Shown: positions 15,963-24,528 of the stretch, in pieces
Position numbering within the stretch: position 1 is the first letter of the stretch
Layout of the letters: each line of letters starts with the position of its first letter
DNA from: Streptomyces sp. Tue 6430
GTDB taxonomy: Bacteria; Actinomycetota; Actinomycetes; Streptomycetales; Streptomycetaceae
DNA: 64,000 nucleotides
Direction of reading: 5' to 3'
NCBI GenBank assembly: GCA_021568835.1
Contig: JAKGSH010000010.1
Span: forward strand, 3,658,001-3,722,000
The notes under the pieces: generated by a model
What the model was told of the DNA's origin: nothing
Databases searched by the model: none
The model's input: the letters and a program-made list of their open reading frames with translations, nothing else
Position numbers and translations under genes: made by a program

Positions 15963-18305
15963 CTACTTGAGGTAGACCAGTCCGTCCGTCGTGACCGTGG
16001 GGCGGCTGCTGGTGCCCACCACGACGATCTTGACCGTGTGCTTGGCGCTGCCCGACCAGGTCTTGGTCCAGATCGCCTGGCGGTACAGCGTGGTGGCGGA
16101 CTTCAGGTCGACGGTCGCGGTCTTCACGCCGTCGACGTAGACGTACGCCTGGCCGGAGGTGGTCGCGCGGGAGACCACCCAGGAGGCGGAGCGGCCCGTG
16201 AAGGTCCAGGTCAGGGACGCGCCCTTGGAGCCGCTGGAGTACGACTTGCCGCCGAGGTAGCTCGTGGAGGAGCGGGCGGTCCAGCTGCCGTACCTCGTCG
16301 CGGAGGTCTCCTGGAGGATCACCGGGGTCGAGGCGGCCGAGGCCGTGCGGTAGTTGCCGGCGTAGTCGTCGGCCCGCAGCGACCAGGTCGTCGTGGTGCC
16401 CGGCTTGGCCGTGCGGCCGGAGCCGGTGACGGTCGGGCCGAAGGTCGCGGCGGTGGGCGACAGCAGCCGCACGGAGCGCAGCGCCCGGTCGTCGGTGGCC
16501 TTCCAGGCCAAGGTGACCGGGACGGCGGTGGCGCTGACGGTGCCGGTGCGCAGGGACAGCCTCGGGGCGGTGGGGAACAGCGGGGCCGTGGTGTCCGCCA
16601 CGATGTTCAGCGCGGGCGTCGTCGTGGCCCTGCCCGACTGGTGCACGGCCCGTACGGCGAGGGTGTGGCCGCCCGCCGGGAGGACGGCGCTCGCGGAGCC
16701 GGCGGTGCCGGCGGTGCCGGCGGCGGTGGCGACGGCCCTGCCGTCGGCCAGCAGCTCGAACTTCGAGATCAGCGTGCCGGGCGTGGTCGTGGACCACTTC
16801 ACGGTGACGGCGCCCTTGGTGTAGTACGTGGAGCCCGCCAGGGTGGCACCGCCGGCCACCGAGGTGACCTTCAGGCCCTGCACCGGTCCGGCCGCCAGGG
16901 TGCGGACGGCCGGCAGCTGGTCGTAGAGCAGACCGCCCGGGCACTCGGTGTTGTAGCCGTCGCGGTGGCCCGAGATCCGGTCGAAGGTGTAGCGGCTGCC
17001 CGTGGTGAAGGCGGTGCCGGACAGGTTCTTCTGCGTGGCGCCCGCGGTGAGTTCTACGGTCCCGGCCGGGTCGGCCCCGTACTGGCCGAGCTTCCAGGCC
17101 GCCAGGCGGGCGACGGAGGTCAGCGTGGCGGAGGTGGCTGCCGTCTGCGTCTGGTCGCCGATGACGGCGACGGCCGCGGACTCGCGGTTCCAGCCGTAGG
17201 TGTGGGCGCCGAACACCGGCAGGTCCGTACCGCCCCTGCGGCCCTCGTACAGGGTGCCGCACTTGTCGACGAGGAAGCTGTAGCCGATGTCCTTCCAGCC
17301 GAGGACCTGCACGTCGTACGTGTAGATGCTGCGGATGACCGACGGGGCCTGGTCGCAGGTGTAGTCGTTGCTGCCGGCCGTGTGGTGGACGAACATCACC
17401 TTGACGTCGTCGTTGTACTCCGCCGCGTCCGCGGTGATCGACTCGTCGGCGCCCCAGCCGGCGCGCGAGAGGATCGGCGGCCGGGGGACGGTGGACGCCG
17501 GCGCGGTGGGCACGGTGGGCACGGACGCGGTGGCCGACGGGCTCGCGTCCGGGGACGCGGTGTCCGTCGGGGCGCTCGCGGTGACCTCGGGCGCGGTGTC
17601 CGTCGGGGAGGCGGAGACGGTGTCCGTGGGCTCGCCGGAGGGGGCGGGGGCCGTGTCGGTGGGCCCGGCGGGGGAGGCGGACGGGTCGATGGTCCCGGGG
17701 TCCGTGGTGCCGAGGTCCGTGGTGCCGGGGCTCGGTTCCGCCACGAAGGCGGCGGGCTCGGTGCCGGTCCTCGTCTCGGCGTCGGTCACCACCCCCGGGT
17801 CGACCATGTCGACCCGCAGCCCCGCGGGCAGGGCGGCGGCGCCGTTCCCGCGGACGACCCGCGCCTCGACGCCGTCGGACGGGCCGACCCAGACCGGTTC
17901 GGAGGTGCCGCGCACCTTCGGGCCCGGCCGGTCCAGCGGGTCGGCGTCCAGCTCCAGGTCGCGCCAGGCGCTCCACTCGCCGGTCGCCGTGCTGCGGGTG
18001 CGCACCTGCGCGGTGCCGGCCAGCCGCCTGGCACCCCCGGTCCAGGTGACGCCGAGCAGCGAGAACGGCTCGGTGTCCGTGCGCGGCAGCTCCCGGCGGT
18101 CGGCCGAGGCGCCCTTCAGCGCGAGGCCGTGGACCTTCACCGGCTGCTTGGGCCGGGCGCCCTGGCCGCCGGACGGGTCGGCGGAGGCGTAGGCCACCAC
18201 GCCGCCGCTCCCCAGCAGCACCGCTCCGAGCGTCAGCCAGGTCCTCCTGCGCATGCTGAGCGGCCTGTACGCCCGTGTCCCACCACGGCGCTGATGTCTA
18301 CTCAC
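15963..18305 (-). CDS. Secreted peptidoglycan-recognition N-acetylmuramoyl-L-alanine amidase
   Basis: A 780-residue exported protein. The N-terminus has basic residues and a hydrophobic stretch (TWLTLGAVLLGSGGVVAYAS) forming a signal or anchor. A family N-terminal region (~50-170) is followed by a Pro/Thr/Ser/Asp-rich linker (~180-270) and a PGRP/amidase_2 domain: ILSRAGWGADES, MFVHHTAGSNDY (zinc His), RISGHRDG (second His) and NTECPGG (Cys ligand). The C-terminus is Ig-like plus a carbohydrate-binding-like region. It would cleave the amide between muramic acid and the stem peptide. GTG at 18305 is used; ATG at 18254 is an alternative, and neither has a strong ribosome binding site. Confidence 0.88.
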   Translation of the reverse strand: MSRHQRRGGTRAYRPLSMRRRTWLTLGAVLLGSGGVVAYASADPSGGQGARPKQPVKVHGLALKGASADRRELPRTDTEPFSLLGVTWTGGARRLAGTAQVRTRSTATGEWSAWRDLELDADPLDRPGPKVRGTSEPVWVGPSDGVEARVVRGNGAAALPAGLRVDMVDPGVVTDAETRTGTEPAAFVAEPSPGTTDLGTTDPGTIDPSASPAGPTDTAPAPSGEPTDTVSASPTDTAPEVTASAPTDTASPDASPSATASVPTVPTAPASTVPRPPILSRAGWGADESITADAAEYNDDVKVMFVHHTAGSNDYTCDQAPSVIRSIYTYDVQVLGWKDIGYSFLVDKCGTLYEGRRGGTDLPVFGAHTYGWNRESAAVAVIGDQTQTAATSATLTSVARLAAWKLGQYGADPAGTVELTAGATQKNLSGTAFTTGSRYTFDRISGHRDGYNTECPGGLLYDQLPAVRTLAAGPVQGLKVTSVAGGATLAGSTYYTKGAVTVKWSTTTPGTLISKFELLADGRAVATAAGTAGTAGSASAVLPAGGHTLAVRAVHQSGRATTTPALNIVADTTAPLFPTAPRLSLRTGTVSATAVPVTLAWKATDDRALRSVRLLSPTAATFGPTVTGSGRTAKPGTTTTWSLRADDYAGNYRTASAASTPVILQETSATRYGSWTARSSTSYLGGKSYSSGSKGASLTWTFTGRSASWVVSRATTSGQAYVYVDGVKTATVDLKSATTLYRQAIWTKTWSGSAKHTVKIVVVGTSSRPTVTTDGLVYLK

Positions 18306-18456
18306 GACGAAACCCCACCCCTACACCCCTACGTCCACGTCACCAAGCGGTTGTGAAGAGCACATCCAAAAAAGATGGCCCATACAGACAGCGGTGGGGC
18401 GTCGGAAAGTGTCACACCCACAAGGGAGTTGAGGGCATGGGGCGCACGTCGGCGCG
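18306..18456. other. Amidase upstream region
   Basis: This non-coding stretch upstream of the amidase start is relatively AT-rich (around 18340-18380) and probably holds its promoter. Nothing else is recognisable before the hemD remnant. Confidence 0.4.
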
Positions 18457-18560
18457 CGGCCGAGGAGCACGGGCTGCGGGTGGACGTGATGGCTCCGGAG
18501 CCGTCCGCGCACGAGTTCGCGGAGGCCCTGCCGCGTTCGGCCCGCGGCGGCGGTCCACGA
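18457..18560 (+). pseudogene. Remnant copy of the hemD 3' end
   Basis: In frame this encodes AEEHGLRVDVMAPEPS and AHEFAEAL, versus AEEHGLRVDVMAPEPS and VHKLAEAL in hemD. The first 37 nt (18457-18493) are identical to 13616-13652. Homology fades after about 18530, and there is no upstream hemD portion or start codon. It is therefore a dead fragment, most simply the displaced native end of hemD or a degraded duplication. Confidence 0.85.
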
Positions 18561-18614
18561 GGCCTCCTCCTCGCGCTCCGCCCCGAGGCCTCGCCGGCCC
18601 GGAGGCGGTTTGCC

Positions 18615-18647
18615 CGCCCCGCCGTCTCCGACCGGGACGGCGGGGCG
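18615..18647 (+). terminator. Terminator following the hemD remnant
   Basis: A 12-bp inverted repeat (18615-18626 with 18636-18647) has arms CGCCCCGCCGTC/GACGGCGGGGCG. It closely resembles the hemD terminator at 13823-13856 in sequence and in its position relative to the hemD 3' sequence. Confidence 0.8.
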
Positions 18648-18728
18648 TTCTCAGGACGAGGCGTTCTCAGCGGAAGGCCGGTGTCCGGACCGAGGGTGGC
18701 CCGGGCGGGTGGCGTCGGGTGGGTCGTG

Positions 18729-19700
18729 TCACTGCGGGTGGTCGAGCATCCGCTGGAAGGCCCGGGCGTGGCCGGCTTCGTCGGCGGCGTTGTGGCGGAA
18801 CAGACGGGCGGCCTTCCGGTCGCCGACGGCCTCGGCGCGGCGGGCGAAGGTGGGGTACATGACCTCGGCCTCGTGGCGTTCGCCGGCGATGGTCCTGGTC
18901 AGGTTCTCCCGGGTGGTGCGGACCAGGCCGTACAGCTTCGCCTCGCCGGCGAAGTGCTCGCGCAGTTCGACCTCGGCCGTCCCCCGGAACAGGCGGGCCA
19001 GGGCCGGGCGGTTGCCGGCGGCGTGTTCGGCGTAGAGGGTGTAGCGGGCGTGGGCGAGGGCTTCGCCGTGCATGGCGGTGTCGAGGTTGGCCAGGGTGCG
19101 GGCGGAACGGACCTTCGGGCCGCCGGCGGGGACCTCGACCGGGTCGACGGGCGGTGGGGCGGGGATGCGGCCGCGGCCGGTCTCGACGACGTCGAGTGCC
19201 GCGCGGAACCTCGCCAGGTGCTGGGCCTCGTCCTTGGCGATCTCGGTGAACAGCGCGGCGGCGTTGTCGTCTCCGTCGGCCGCGGCCTGCCGGGCGAACG
19301 TGGGATACATGACATTGGTCTCGTAGGTCTCGCCGGCGATGGCGGCGCGCAGGTTCGCCGCGTCGGAGCCGACCACCCCGGCGAGTGCGGCCTCCTCGCG
19401 GAAGTGCTCGTAGAGTTCGACCGATGCCGTCCTGCGGTACAGCCGTGCGGTGGCCGGAAGGTTCTCGCGGTCGGCCTGGGCGGCGTAGAAGGTGTAGGAG
19501 GCATTGGCGTAGGCCTCGCCCTGCATGGAGGTGTCGAGGTCGGCGAGGGTCCGGGGGTTGAGGCCGGCCGTGGCGGCGGGGTTGGGGGCGCCGCCGTGCG
19601 GTGCGGACGGCGCGGTGGCGGACGCGGGGCAGGTGATCGCCGCGGCGGCAGCGGCGGTGGACAGGCACACCAGTGCGGCCCGGGTGGCGAAGCGTTTCAT
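18729..19700 (-). CDS. Secreted tandem rubrerythrin/ferritin-like diiron protein
   Basis: A 323-residue protein with a signal peptide (MKRFATRAALVCLSTAAAAA) and two homologous ferritin-like four-helix domains. Domain 1 (about 50-175) has MQGEAYANASYTFYA, VELYEHFREE, AGETYETNVMYPTFA and KDEAQHLARF. Domain 2 (about 200-320) has MHGEALAHARYTLYA, VELREHFAGE, AGERHEAEVMYPTFA and ADEAGHARAF. Each shows the E...ExxH-type iron ligands of rubrerythrins, but there is no rubredoxin Cys4 site. A peroxide-scavenging or iron role outside the membrane is inferred. GAGGAAG precedes the ATG. Confidence 0.85.
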   Translation of the reverse strand: MKRFATRAALVCLSTAAAAAAITCPASATAPSAPHGGAPNPAATAGLNPRTLADLDTSMQGEAYANASYTFYAAQADRENLPATARLYRRTASVELYEHFREEAALAGVVGSDAANLRAAIAGETYETNVMYPTFARQAAADGDDNAAALFTEIAKDEAQHLARFRAALDVVETGRGRIPAPPPVDPVEVPAGGPKVRSARTLANLDTAMHGEALAHARYTLYAEHAAGNRPALARLFRGTAEVELREHFAGEAKLYGLVRTTRENLTRTIAGERHEAEVMYPTFARRAEAVGDRKAARLFRHNAADEAGHARAFQRMLDHPQ

Positions 19701-20007
19701 GGTCTTCCTCGGTCGAAGGTCGTCGACATCCCCCCGGGAATCAGCTCAACACCTTCCGGGGAAGGCGACGAGCGGGGATGGGCCGTCGGCTCGACCGCCG
19801 CGACGACGGTTCACCCGGTCGGCCAGTCCGGCCCGTTGCCGCCCGCCGTTCGCCGGCGGCCCTCGACTGCCGTGCCTACAGGCGTCGTTGCCGGTCAGCG
19901 GCGTGTGGACCGTGGCGCCGGTGCGCGCGTCCGGGGTCATGCGGCGCGCGGTGGACGCCGGGTCCTTCTACGGTGGCGGCATCTGACCGCAGAGTTCCGG
20001 AGCCGGT
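19701..20007. other. Intergenic region without genes
   Basis: 307 nt between the divergent rubrerythrin-like and DUF2231 genes. It should hold both promoters; I see no clear operator, repeat or RNA gene. Confidence 0.4.
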
Positions 20008-20640
20008 ATGGAGACGACGATCAACGGGGTCCCGGCGCATCCGCTGTGGGTGCACGTCGTGGTCGTGCTGGTGCCGCTGTCGGCGCTCGCACTGGTGGTG
20101 TGCGCGGCCTGGCCCGCGGTGATGCGCAGGGCCGGGATCGGGCTGCCGTTGCTGGCCCTGGCGGCGCTGGTGTCGGTGCCGCTGGCGACGGACGCCGGTG
20201 AATGGCTGGCGGAACAGGTGCCGGAGACCGCCGCCGTGGAACGGCACACGGAGATGGGTGACGGACTGCTGCCCTGGAGCGTGGCGATCCTCGTGCTGGC
20301 GGTGGTGCTGTGGCTGGTGCACCGCGGGTTGCTGCGGCGCTTCCTGCCGGTCGGGTCGGACGGGGCCAAGGGGGCCGGCGGGTCCCACGGAGCCATCGGG
20401 TCGGGTGGGGCCCACGAATCGGGTGCCGTCTCCGCGGCGGGCGGCGTGTCGACGCCGAGTGGTGTCCCGAGTGGTGTCCACGGGACAGCCGGGACAGCCG
20501 GGGCGGCCGGTCGGCCCGCGGTCGCCCGCGCGGTCCTGGTCGTGGGCACGGTGCTGGCCCTGGTCGCCGGAGCCGGGGCGGTCGTGCAGGTCTACCGGAT
20601 CGGCGACTCCGGTGCGAAGGCCGTCTGGCAGGGGTTCTGA
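20008..20640 (+). CDS. DUF2231 domain membrane protein
   Basis: A 210-residue integral membrane protein. INGVPAHPLWVHVVVVLVPL at residues 5-24 is the typical DUF2231 opening (G-x-P-x-H-P). Four hydrophobic segments lie near residues 13-35, 42-62, 88-106 and 172-193, and a Gly/Ser/Ala-rich loop of ~60 residues separates the third and fourth. Function is unknown; family members are often found next to heme or redox genes. It lies upstream of hemB with a hairpin between. Confidence 0.8.
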   Translation: METTINGVPAHPLWVHVVVVLVPLSALALVVCAAWPAVMRRAGIGLPLLALAALVSVPLATDAGEWLAEQVPETAAVERHTEMGDGLLPWSVAILVLAVVLWLVHRGLLRRFLPVGSDGAKGAGGSHGAIGSGGAHESGAVSAAGGVSTPSGVPSGVHGTAGTAGAAGRPAVARAVLVVGTVLALVAGAGAVVQVYRIGDSGAKAVWQGF

Positions 20641-20650
20641 CGCTCGCCCG

Positions 20651-20682
20651 CCCCGGGGCCGGCCGAACAGGCCGGTCCGGGG
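20651..20682 (+). terminator. Hairpin after the DUF2231 gene
   Basis: An imperfect GC-rich hairpin (20651-20664 with 20670-20682, 5-nt loop GAACA, one wobble pair and a bulge) follows the stop by 10 nt and precedes hemB. Confidence 0.6.
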
Positions 20683-20759
20683 AACCTGTGGGCGCGCGCC
20701 GGGGCGGGCCCGACTCGGCGTCGGCAAAGGGACGGGCGGGACGGGCGTAGCGTGGACGC

Positions 20760-21751
20760 ATGACGACGTACGGATCTTTTCCCGGTTCGCGTCCGCGGCG
20801 GCTGCGGACCACCCCCGTCATGCGGCGCATGGTCGCCGAGACCCGGTTGCACCCGGCCGACTTCATCCTTCCCGCGTTCGTGCGGGAGGGCGTGAGCGAG
20901 CCGGTGCCGATCGGGGCGATGCCCGGGGTCGTGCAGCACACCCGCGACAGCCTGAAGAAGGCCGCCGCGGAGGCCGTGGAGGCCGGGATCTCCGGGATCA
21001 TGCTCTTCGGGGTGCCGGAGGACTCCAAGAAGGACGCCCTCGGGACCGTGGGGACCGACCCGGACGGCATCCTCCAGGTCGCGCTGCGGGACGTGCGGGC
21101 CGAGGTCGGGGACGACCTGCTGGTGATGTCCGACCTCTGCCTCGACGAGTTCACCGACCACGGGCACTGCGGGGTCCTCGACGAGCAGGGCCGGGTCGAC
21201 AACGACGCCACCCTGGAGCGGTACGCCGAGATGGCGCAGGTCCAGGCCGACGCGGGCGCCCATGTCGTGGGCCCCAGCGGCATGATGGACGGGCAGATCG
21301 GGGTCGTCCGCGACGCCCTCGACCAGATCGGGCGGGAGGACGTCGCCATTCTGGCCTACACCGCCAAGTACTCCTCCGCCTTCTACGGGCCCTTCCGGGA
21401 GGCCGTCGGCTCCTCGTTGCGGGGGACCGCAAGACGTACCAGCAGGACCCCGCCAACGCGCGGGAGTCGCTGCGCGAGCTGGCCCTCGACCTCGAGGAGG
21501 GCGCCGACATGGTGATGGTCAAGCCGGCCGGCCCCTACCTCGACATCCTCGCGCGGGTCGCCGACGCGGTGGACGTGCCCGTCGCCGCCTACCAGATCTC
21601 CGGCGAGTACTCGATGGTCGAGGCCGCCGCCGAGAAGGGCTGGATCGACCGCGACCGGGCGATCCTGGAGACGCTCACCGGCATCAAGCGGGCGGGGGCG
21701 CGCAACATCCTCACCTACTGGGCCACCGAGGTGGCCCGGAACCTGCGGTGA
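20760..21751 (+). CDS. hemB: Porphobilinogen synthase (delta-aminolevulinic acid dehydratase), frameshifted in this sequence
   Basis: This enzyme condenses two 5-aminolevulinate molecules into porphobilinogen. Seen: LHPADFILPAFVREG near residue 31, the metal-site region SDLCLDEFTDHGHCG near 124, AYTAKYSSAFYGPFR near 199 with the first active-site Lys, and MVMVKPAGPYLDI near 250 with the Schiff-base Lys. The frame breaks in the G run at 21421-21425: the first frame drifts into TARRTSRTPPT and stops at 21515, while GDRKTYQQDPANARESL continues in another frame to 21751. Adding one G restores a normal ~330-residue protein, so a missing base is likely. Confidence 0.92.
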
Positions 21752-21760
21752 CCCACTGAC

Positions 21761-22495
21761 CTACCAGGCGAGCGCGTCGTCCATGCTCTGCTGCCAGTAC
21801 GTCACCGTCAGCGAGCTGTCGTAGTAGACGCCCTTGGCCGGGAGCGGCGGCGTCGCGGAGGCGCCGCCGTCGCTGTTCGGGGTGCGGCCCTGGAAGGCGA
21901 CCGTCAGCTTCTCGGCGGTCGTCCCGCCGTCGCCGCTGCCGTCGGCCGCCGACAGCAGGACGCCCGCGTAGCCGGACTCGCCGGGCGAGAGGGTCGTGAC
22001 CGCCTGCGGCTTGGTCGCCTCCGCCGCCGCGGGCGCCCACTGCATCTCGTCGAAGCGGAGCACCGGGTAGTAGGTCAGGTCGCACACCTTGCTGCCGGTG
22101 TTGGTGACCGTGATCAGCATGTGGTTGAGGGGACGCGGGACCGGCTGGGCGGTGACCTTCGTGTTCGAGCCGTTGCACAGGACGCGGTTCTCGGGTGCGT
22201 TCGGGTCCTTGTCGTCCGTACCGGTACCGGTACCGGTGCTCGGCTTGGCGGACGTTCCGCCGGCCGGCTTCGCGGCCGAGCCCGATCCGGTGCCGGTGCC
22301 CGTGCCGGTACCCGTCCCCGTGTCCGACCCGGTGGTCGGCTTGTCGGTCCCCTGGGGCTGCGCGGTGACCGACGACGCGGGGGTCGACGCGCCCTCGTCC
22401 TCGGTGCCCGTTCCGTTCTCGCAGGCCGTGAGCGAGAGGGCGGCGAGCGCGGCGACGGCGGGGACGAGAAGGCGGCTGCTGCGGCGGATGCGCAT
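21761..22495 (-). CDS. DUF4232 domain lipoprotein
   Basis: A 244-residue lipoprotein. LLVPAVAALAALSLTAC is the signal peptide with lipobox LTAC (Cys about 25). A (Gly-Thr)n low-complexity linker spans about residues 57-95 and is followed by a DUF4232 beta-sandwich domain (VTNTGSKVCDLTYYPVLRF, LSPGESGYAGVLL). The ATG at 22495 has GGA about 6 nt upstream; an in-frame ATG 12 nt earlier abuts its site. It is convergent with hemB, only 9 nt from its stop. The function is unknown; it sits on the outer face of the membrane. Confidence 0.85.
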   Translation of the reverse strand: MRIRRSSRLLVPAVAALAALSLTACENGTGTEDEGASTPASSVTAQPQGTDKPTTGSDTGTGTGTGTGTGSGSAAKPAGGTSAKPSTGTGTGTDDKDPNAPENRVLCNGSNTKVTAQPVPRPLNHMLITVTNTGSKVCDLTYYPVLRFDEMQWAPAAAEATKPQAVTTLSPGESGYAGVLLSAADGSGDGGTTAEKLTVAFQGRTPNSDGGASATPPLPAKGVYYDSSLTVTYWQQSMDDALAW

Positions 22496-22708
22496 GGTGA
22501 ATTCCATTTCCTGAAAGGCTGGTTGGCGTACGTCGCTCGACCGGTGCCGGGAGCGGCGTGCTTGGATGGCCACAGCTTGCGGGCAGAACCGTCCCGGCCG
22601 CCACGACCTGCGGACGATCCGGGACGCTGGAACGCCCGCAACGGTTCTGAGCTGGGGAAACGCACCGTCCCTGGAACGCCGGGACGGGACACGAGGGGTG
22701 GACGAACG

Positions 22709-24103
22709 GTGGCTGCGGCCGAGTTCGCGGAACTGCTGCGAGAACTGAAGGACCGATCCGGGCTGAGCTACGGCACGCTCGCGAAACGGCTCCACATGAG
22801 TACGTCGACGCTGCACCGCTACTGCAACGGGGACGCCGTCCCCACGGACTACGCGCCCGTGGAACGGCTCGCCCGGCTGTGCAAGGCCTCGCCGGCCGAG
22901 CTGGTCGAGCTGCACCGGCGGTGGGTGCTGGCGGACGCGGGGCGGGGGAAGAAGGAGAGCGGTCCGGCGGCGGTGCCGAACGCGGCGTCGACGGTGGTGC
23001 CGGACGTGGCGTCGGCGGTGAAGCCGGACGCGGAGTCGGCGGTGAAGCCGGACGCGGTGCCGACGGAGGGCGTGAGGGAGGAATCCGAGCCCGGGCCGGC
23101 GGAGGGCGTGCGGGGCGGCGACCCCGAGCCGGGACCGGCCGCCCTCGTCACCGACCTCGTGCCGGACGGCGTACCGCGGCCGTCCGCCGGTCGGCGACGG
23201 CGGGCCGTTCTGGCCGGGATCGCCGTCGTCGCCGTGGCCGGAGCCGTGGTTCTCGGGATGCGGCTGTCCGGTGGTGGCGCCGAGGACGCCGGGGGTGCAC
23301 GGGGCGCCGGGGCGGCCCGGTCCGTGCAGGAGAAGGGGACGGGGAGCGCGGTGCCGTCCGGGAGCGGGTCGGCCTCCGCGTCGCCGTCCGCGTCGCCGTC
23401 CGCGTCGGCGTCCTCTTCGGGGACGCCGTCACCCTCGGCCTCCGGTGACGAGCGGCCCGGCGCGGCCGTCGAGGACGGCGACGGGGCCCCTCCGCTCACG
23501 GTGGAGGTCCGCCCGAACGCCTGGCTGGACCCCTGCGGCCAGCGTTACCTGATCGACCGTGAGCCCGGACGGGTCTCGCCGCCGCCCGTCGAGCAGGACG
23601 CGCCCGCCTGGGTGGCCGCGCACGGGGCCGTGTCCTCGGGGTCGCAGTTCGTGCAGGTGACCGTGCAGGGGACCGGTGACGAGACGGTGGTCGTCGACGG
23701 ACTGAAGGTCCGCACGGTCCAGAAGCGGACGCCGCTCGCCTGGAACGACTACGCCATGGGCTATCCGGGCGTCGGCTGCGGGGGCGGGGTGCCGACCCAC
23801 TACTTCACCGTGGCCCTCGACGCCGCGCGCCCGGCGCTGGTGCCGGAGGCCGGGCACGCCGACTTCCCCTTCAAGGTCAGCGAGTCCGACCCCGAGGTCT
23901 ACTACATCGACGCCGACGCCTCCGCGTACGACGTGAGCTGGACGCTGGAGCTGTCCTGGTCCAGCGGGTCCCGGCACGGCACGCTGATCGTCGACGACAA
24001 GGGCAGGCCGTTCCATACGAGCGGCAACAACGGGCGGCCCGCGTACGAGTTCCCGCTCGGCGGGTCCGCGTGGCAGCGGGCGGGGGCGTCCCCGACGCCG
24101 TAG
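22709..24103 (+). CDS. XRE-type helix-turn-helix membrane protein
   Basis: A 464-residue protein. Residues ~5-70 form an XRE helix-turn-helix (FAELLRELKDRSGLSYGTLA, then KRLHMSTSTLHRYCNGDAVP). A Pro/Glu/Val repeat-rich linker with variants of AVKPDAE follows, then one transmembrane helix (AVLAGIAVVAVAGAVVLGM, near 170-188), a Ser/Ala-rich spacer and a ~200-residue extracytoplasmic domain containing paired cysteines (WLDPCGQRYLI, GYPGVGCGGG). The topology suggests an anchored DNA-binding protein sensing or binding something outside. GTG at 22709 follows GAGGGG. It is divergent from the DUF4232 lipoprotein, which may be functionally linked. Confidence 0.85.
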   Translation: MAAAEFAELLRELKDRSGLSYGTLAKRLHMSTSTLHRYCNGDAVPTDYAPVERLARLCKASPAELVELHRRWVLADAGRGKKESGPAAVPNAASTVVPDVASAVKPDAESAVKPDAVPTEGVREESEPGPAEGVRGGDPEPGPAALVTDLVPDGVPRPSAGRRRRAVLAGIAVVAVAGAVVLGMRLSGGGAEDAGGARGAGAARSVQEKGTGSAVPSGSGSASASPSASPSASASSSGTPSPSASGDERPGAAVEDGDGAPPLTVEVRPNAWLDPCGQRYLIDREPGRVSPPPVEQDAPAWVAAHGAVSSGSQFVQVTVQGTGDETVVVDGLKVRTVQKRTPLAWNDYAMGYPGVGCGGGVPTHYFTVALDAARPALVPEAGHADFPFKVSESDPEVYYIDADASAYDVSWTLELSWSSGSRHGTLIVDDKGRPFHTSGNNGRPAYEFPLGGSAWQRAGASPTP

Positions 24104-24112
24104 GACCCGTCC

Positions 24113-24147
24113 GCTGCCCGCTGCCCGCTGCCCGCTGCCCGCTGCCC
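24113..24147. repeat. Five tandem GCTGCCC heptamers
   Basis: Five perfect GCTGCCC units span 24113-24147, and a decayed sixth follows. They lie just after the XRE membrane protein gene and before the aminotransferase remnant. They are probably a slippage product at a deletion junction. Confidence 0.85.
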
Positions 24148-24191
24148 GCCGCCTGCGGAGCGCGGGGCGCAGGCTGCGGGGCGGCGTCCGC

Positions 24192-24512
24192 ATGGTCGAA
24201 AAAGTACATGCCGGCGTGTACCGCGAGCGCCGGGACGTCATGCTCGCGGGCCTGCCGGACGCCCTCCCGGAGGGCTCGGTGTGGAACCGCCCCGAGGGCG
24301 GCATGTTCCTCTGGGCCCGGCTGCCGAAGACGTACGACACCACGGCCCTGCTCCCCGCGGTGGTGCGCCAGGACGTGGCCTACGTCCCCGGCGCCCCCTT
24401 CCACGCCGGTCCCCCCGACCGCGCCACCCTCCGGCTGTGCTTCGTGACCCAGACCCCGGAGGAGATCACGGAGGGGCTGCGGAGGCTGGGGCGGGGGCTC
24501 AGGGGCGCCTGA
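24192..24512 (+). pseudogene. C-terminal remnant of a PLP-dependent aminotransferase
   Basis: About 106 codons encode YRERRDVMLAGLPDALPEG, NRPEGGMFLWARLP, VAYVPGAPFHAG and LRLCFVTQTPEEITEGLRRL. This is the C-terminal domain of class I/II (2-aminoadipate aminotransferase-like) enzymes, including the conserved RLCF Arg that binds the substrate carboxylate. The other three quarters of the protein, with the PLP Lys, are missing. The 5' side joins GC-rich repeat sequence, so it is a truncated gene. Confidence 0.8.
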
Positions 24513-24528
24513 GGAACCGTCAGGCGGG

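Noticed and set aside
13795..18456. Complete integrative or conjugative element
   Set aside because: No integrase, excisionase, replication or transfer gene is present; only the duplicated boundary and accessory genes support an insertion.
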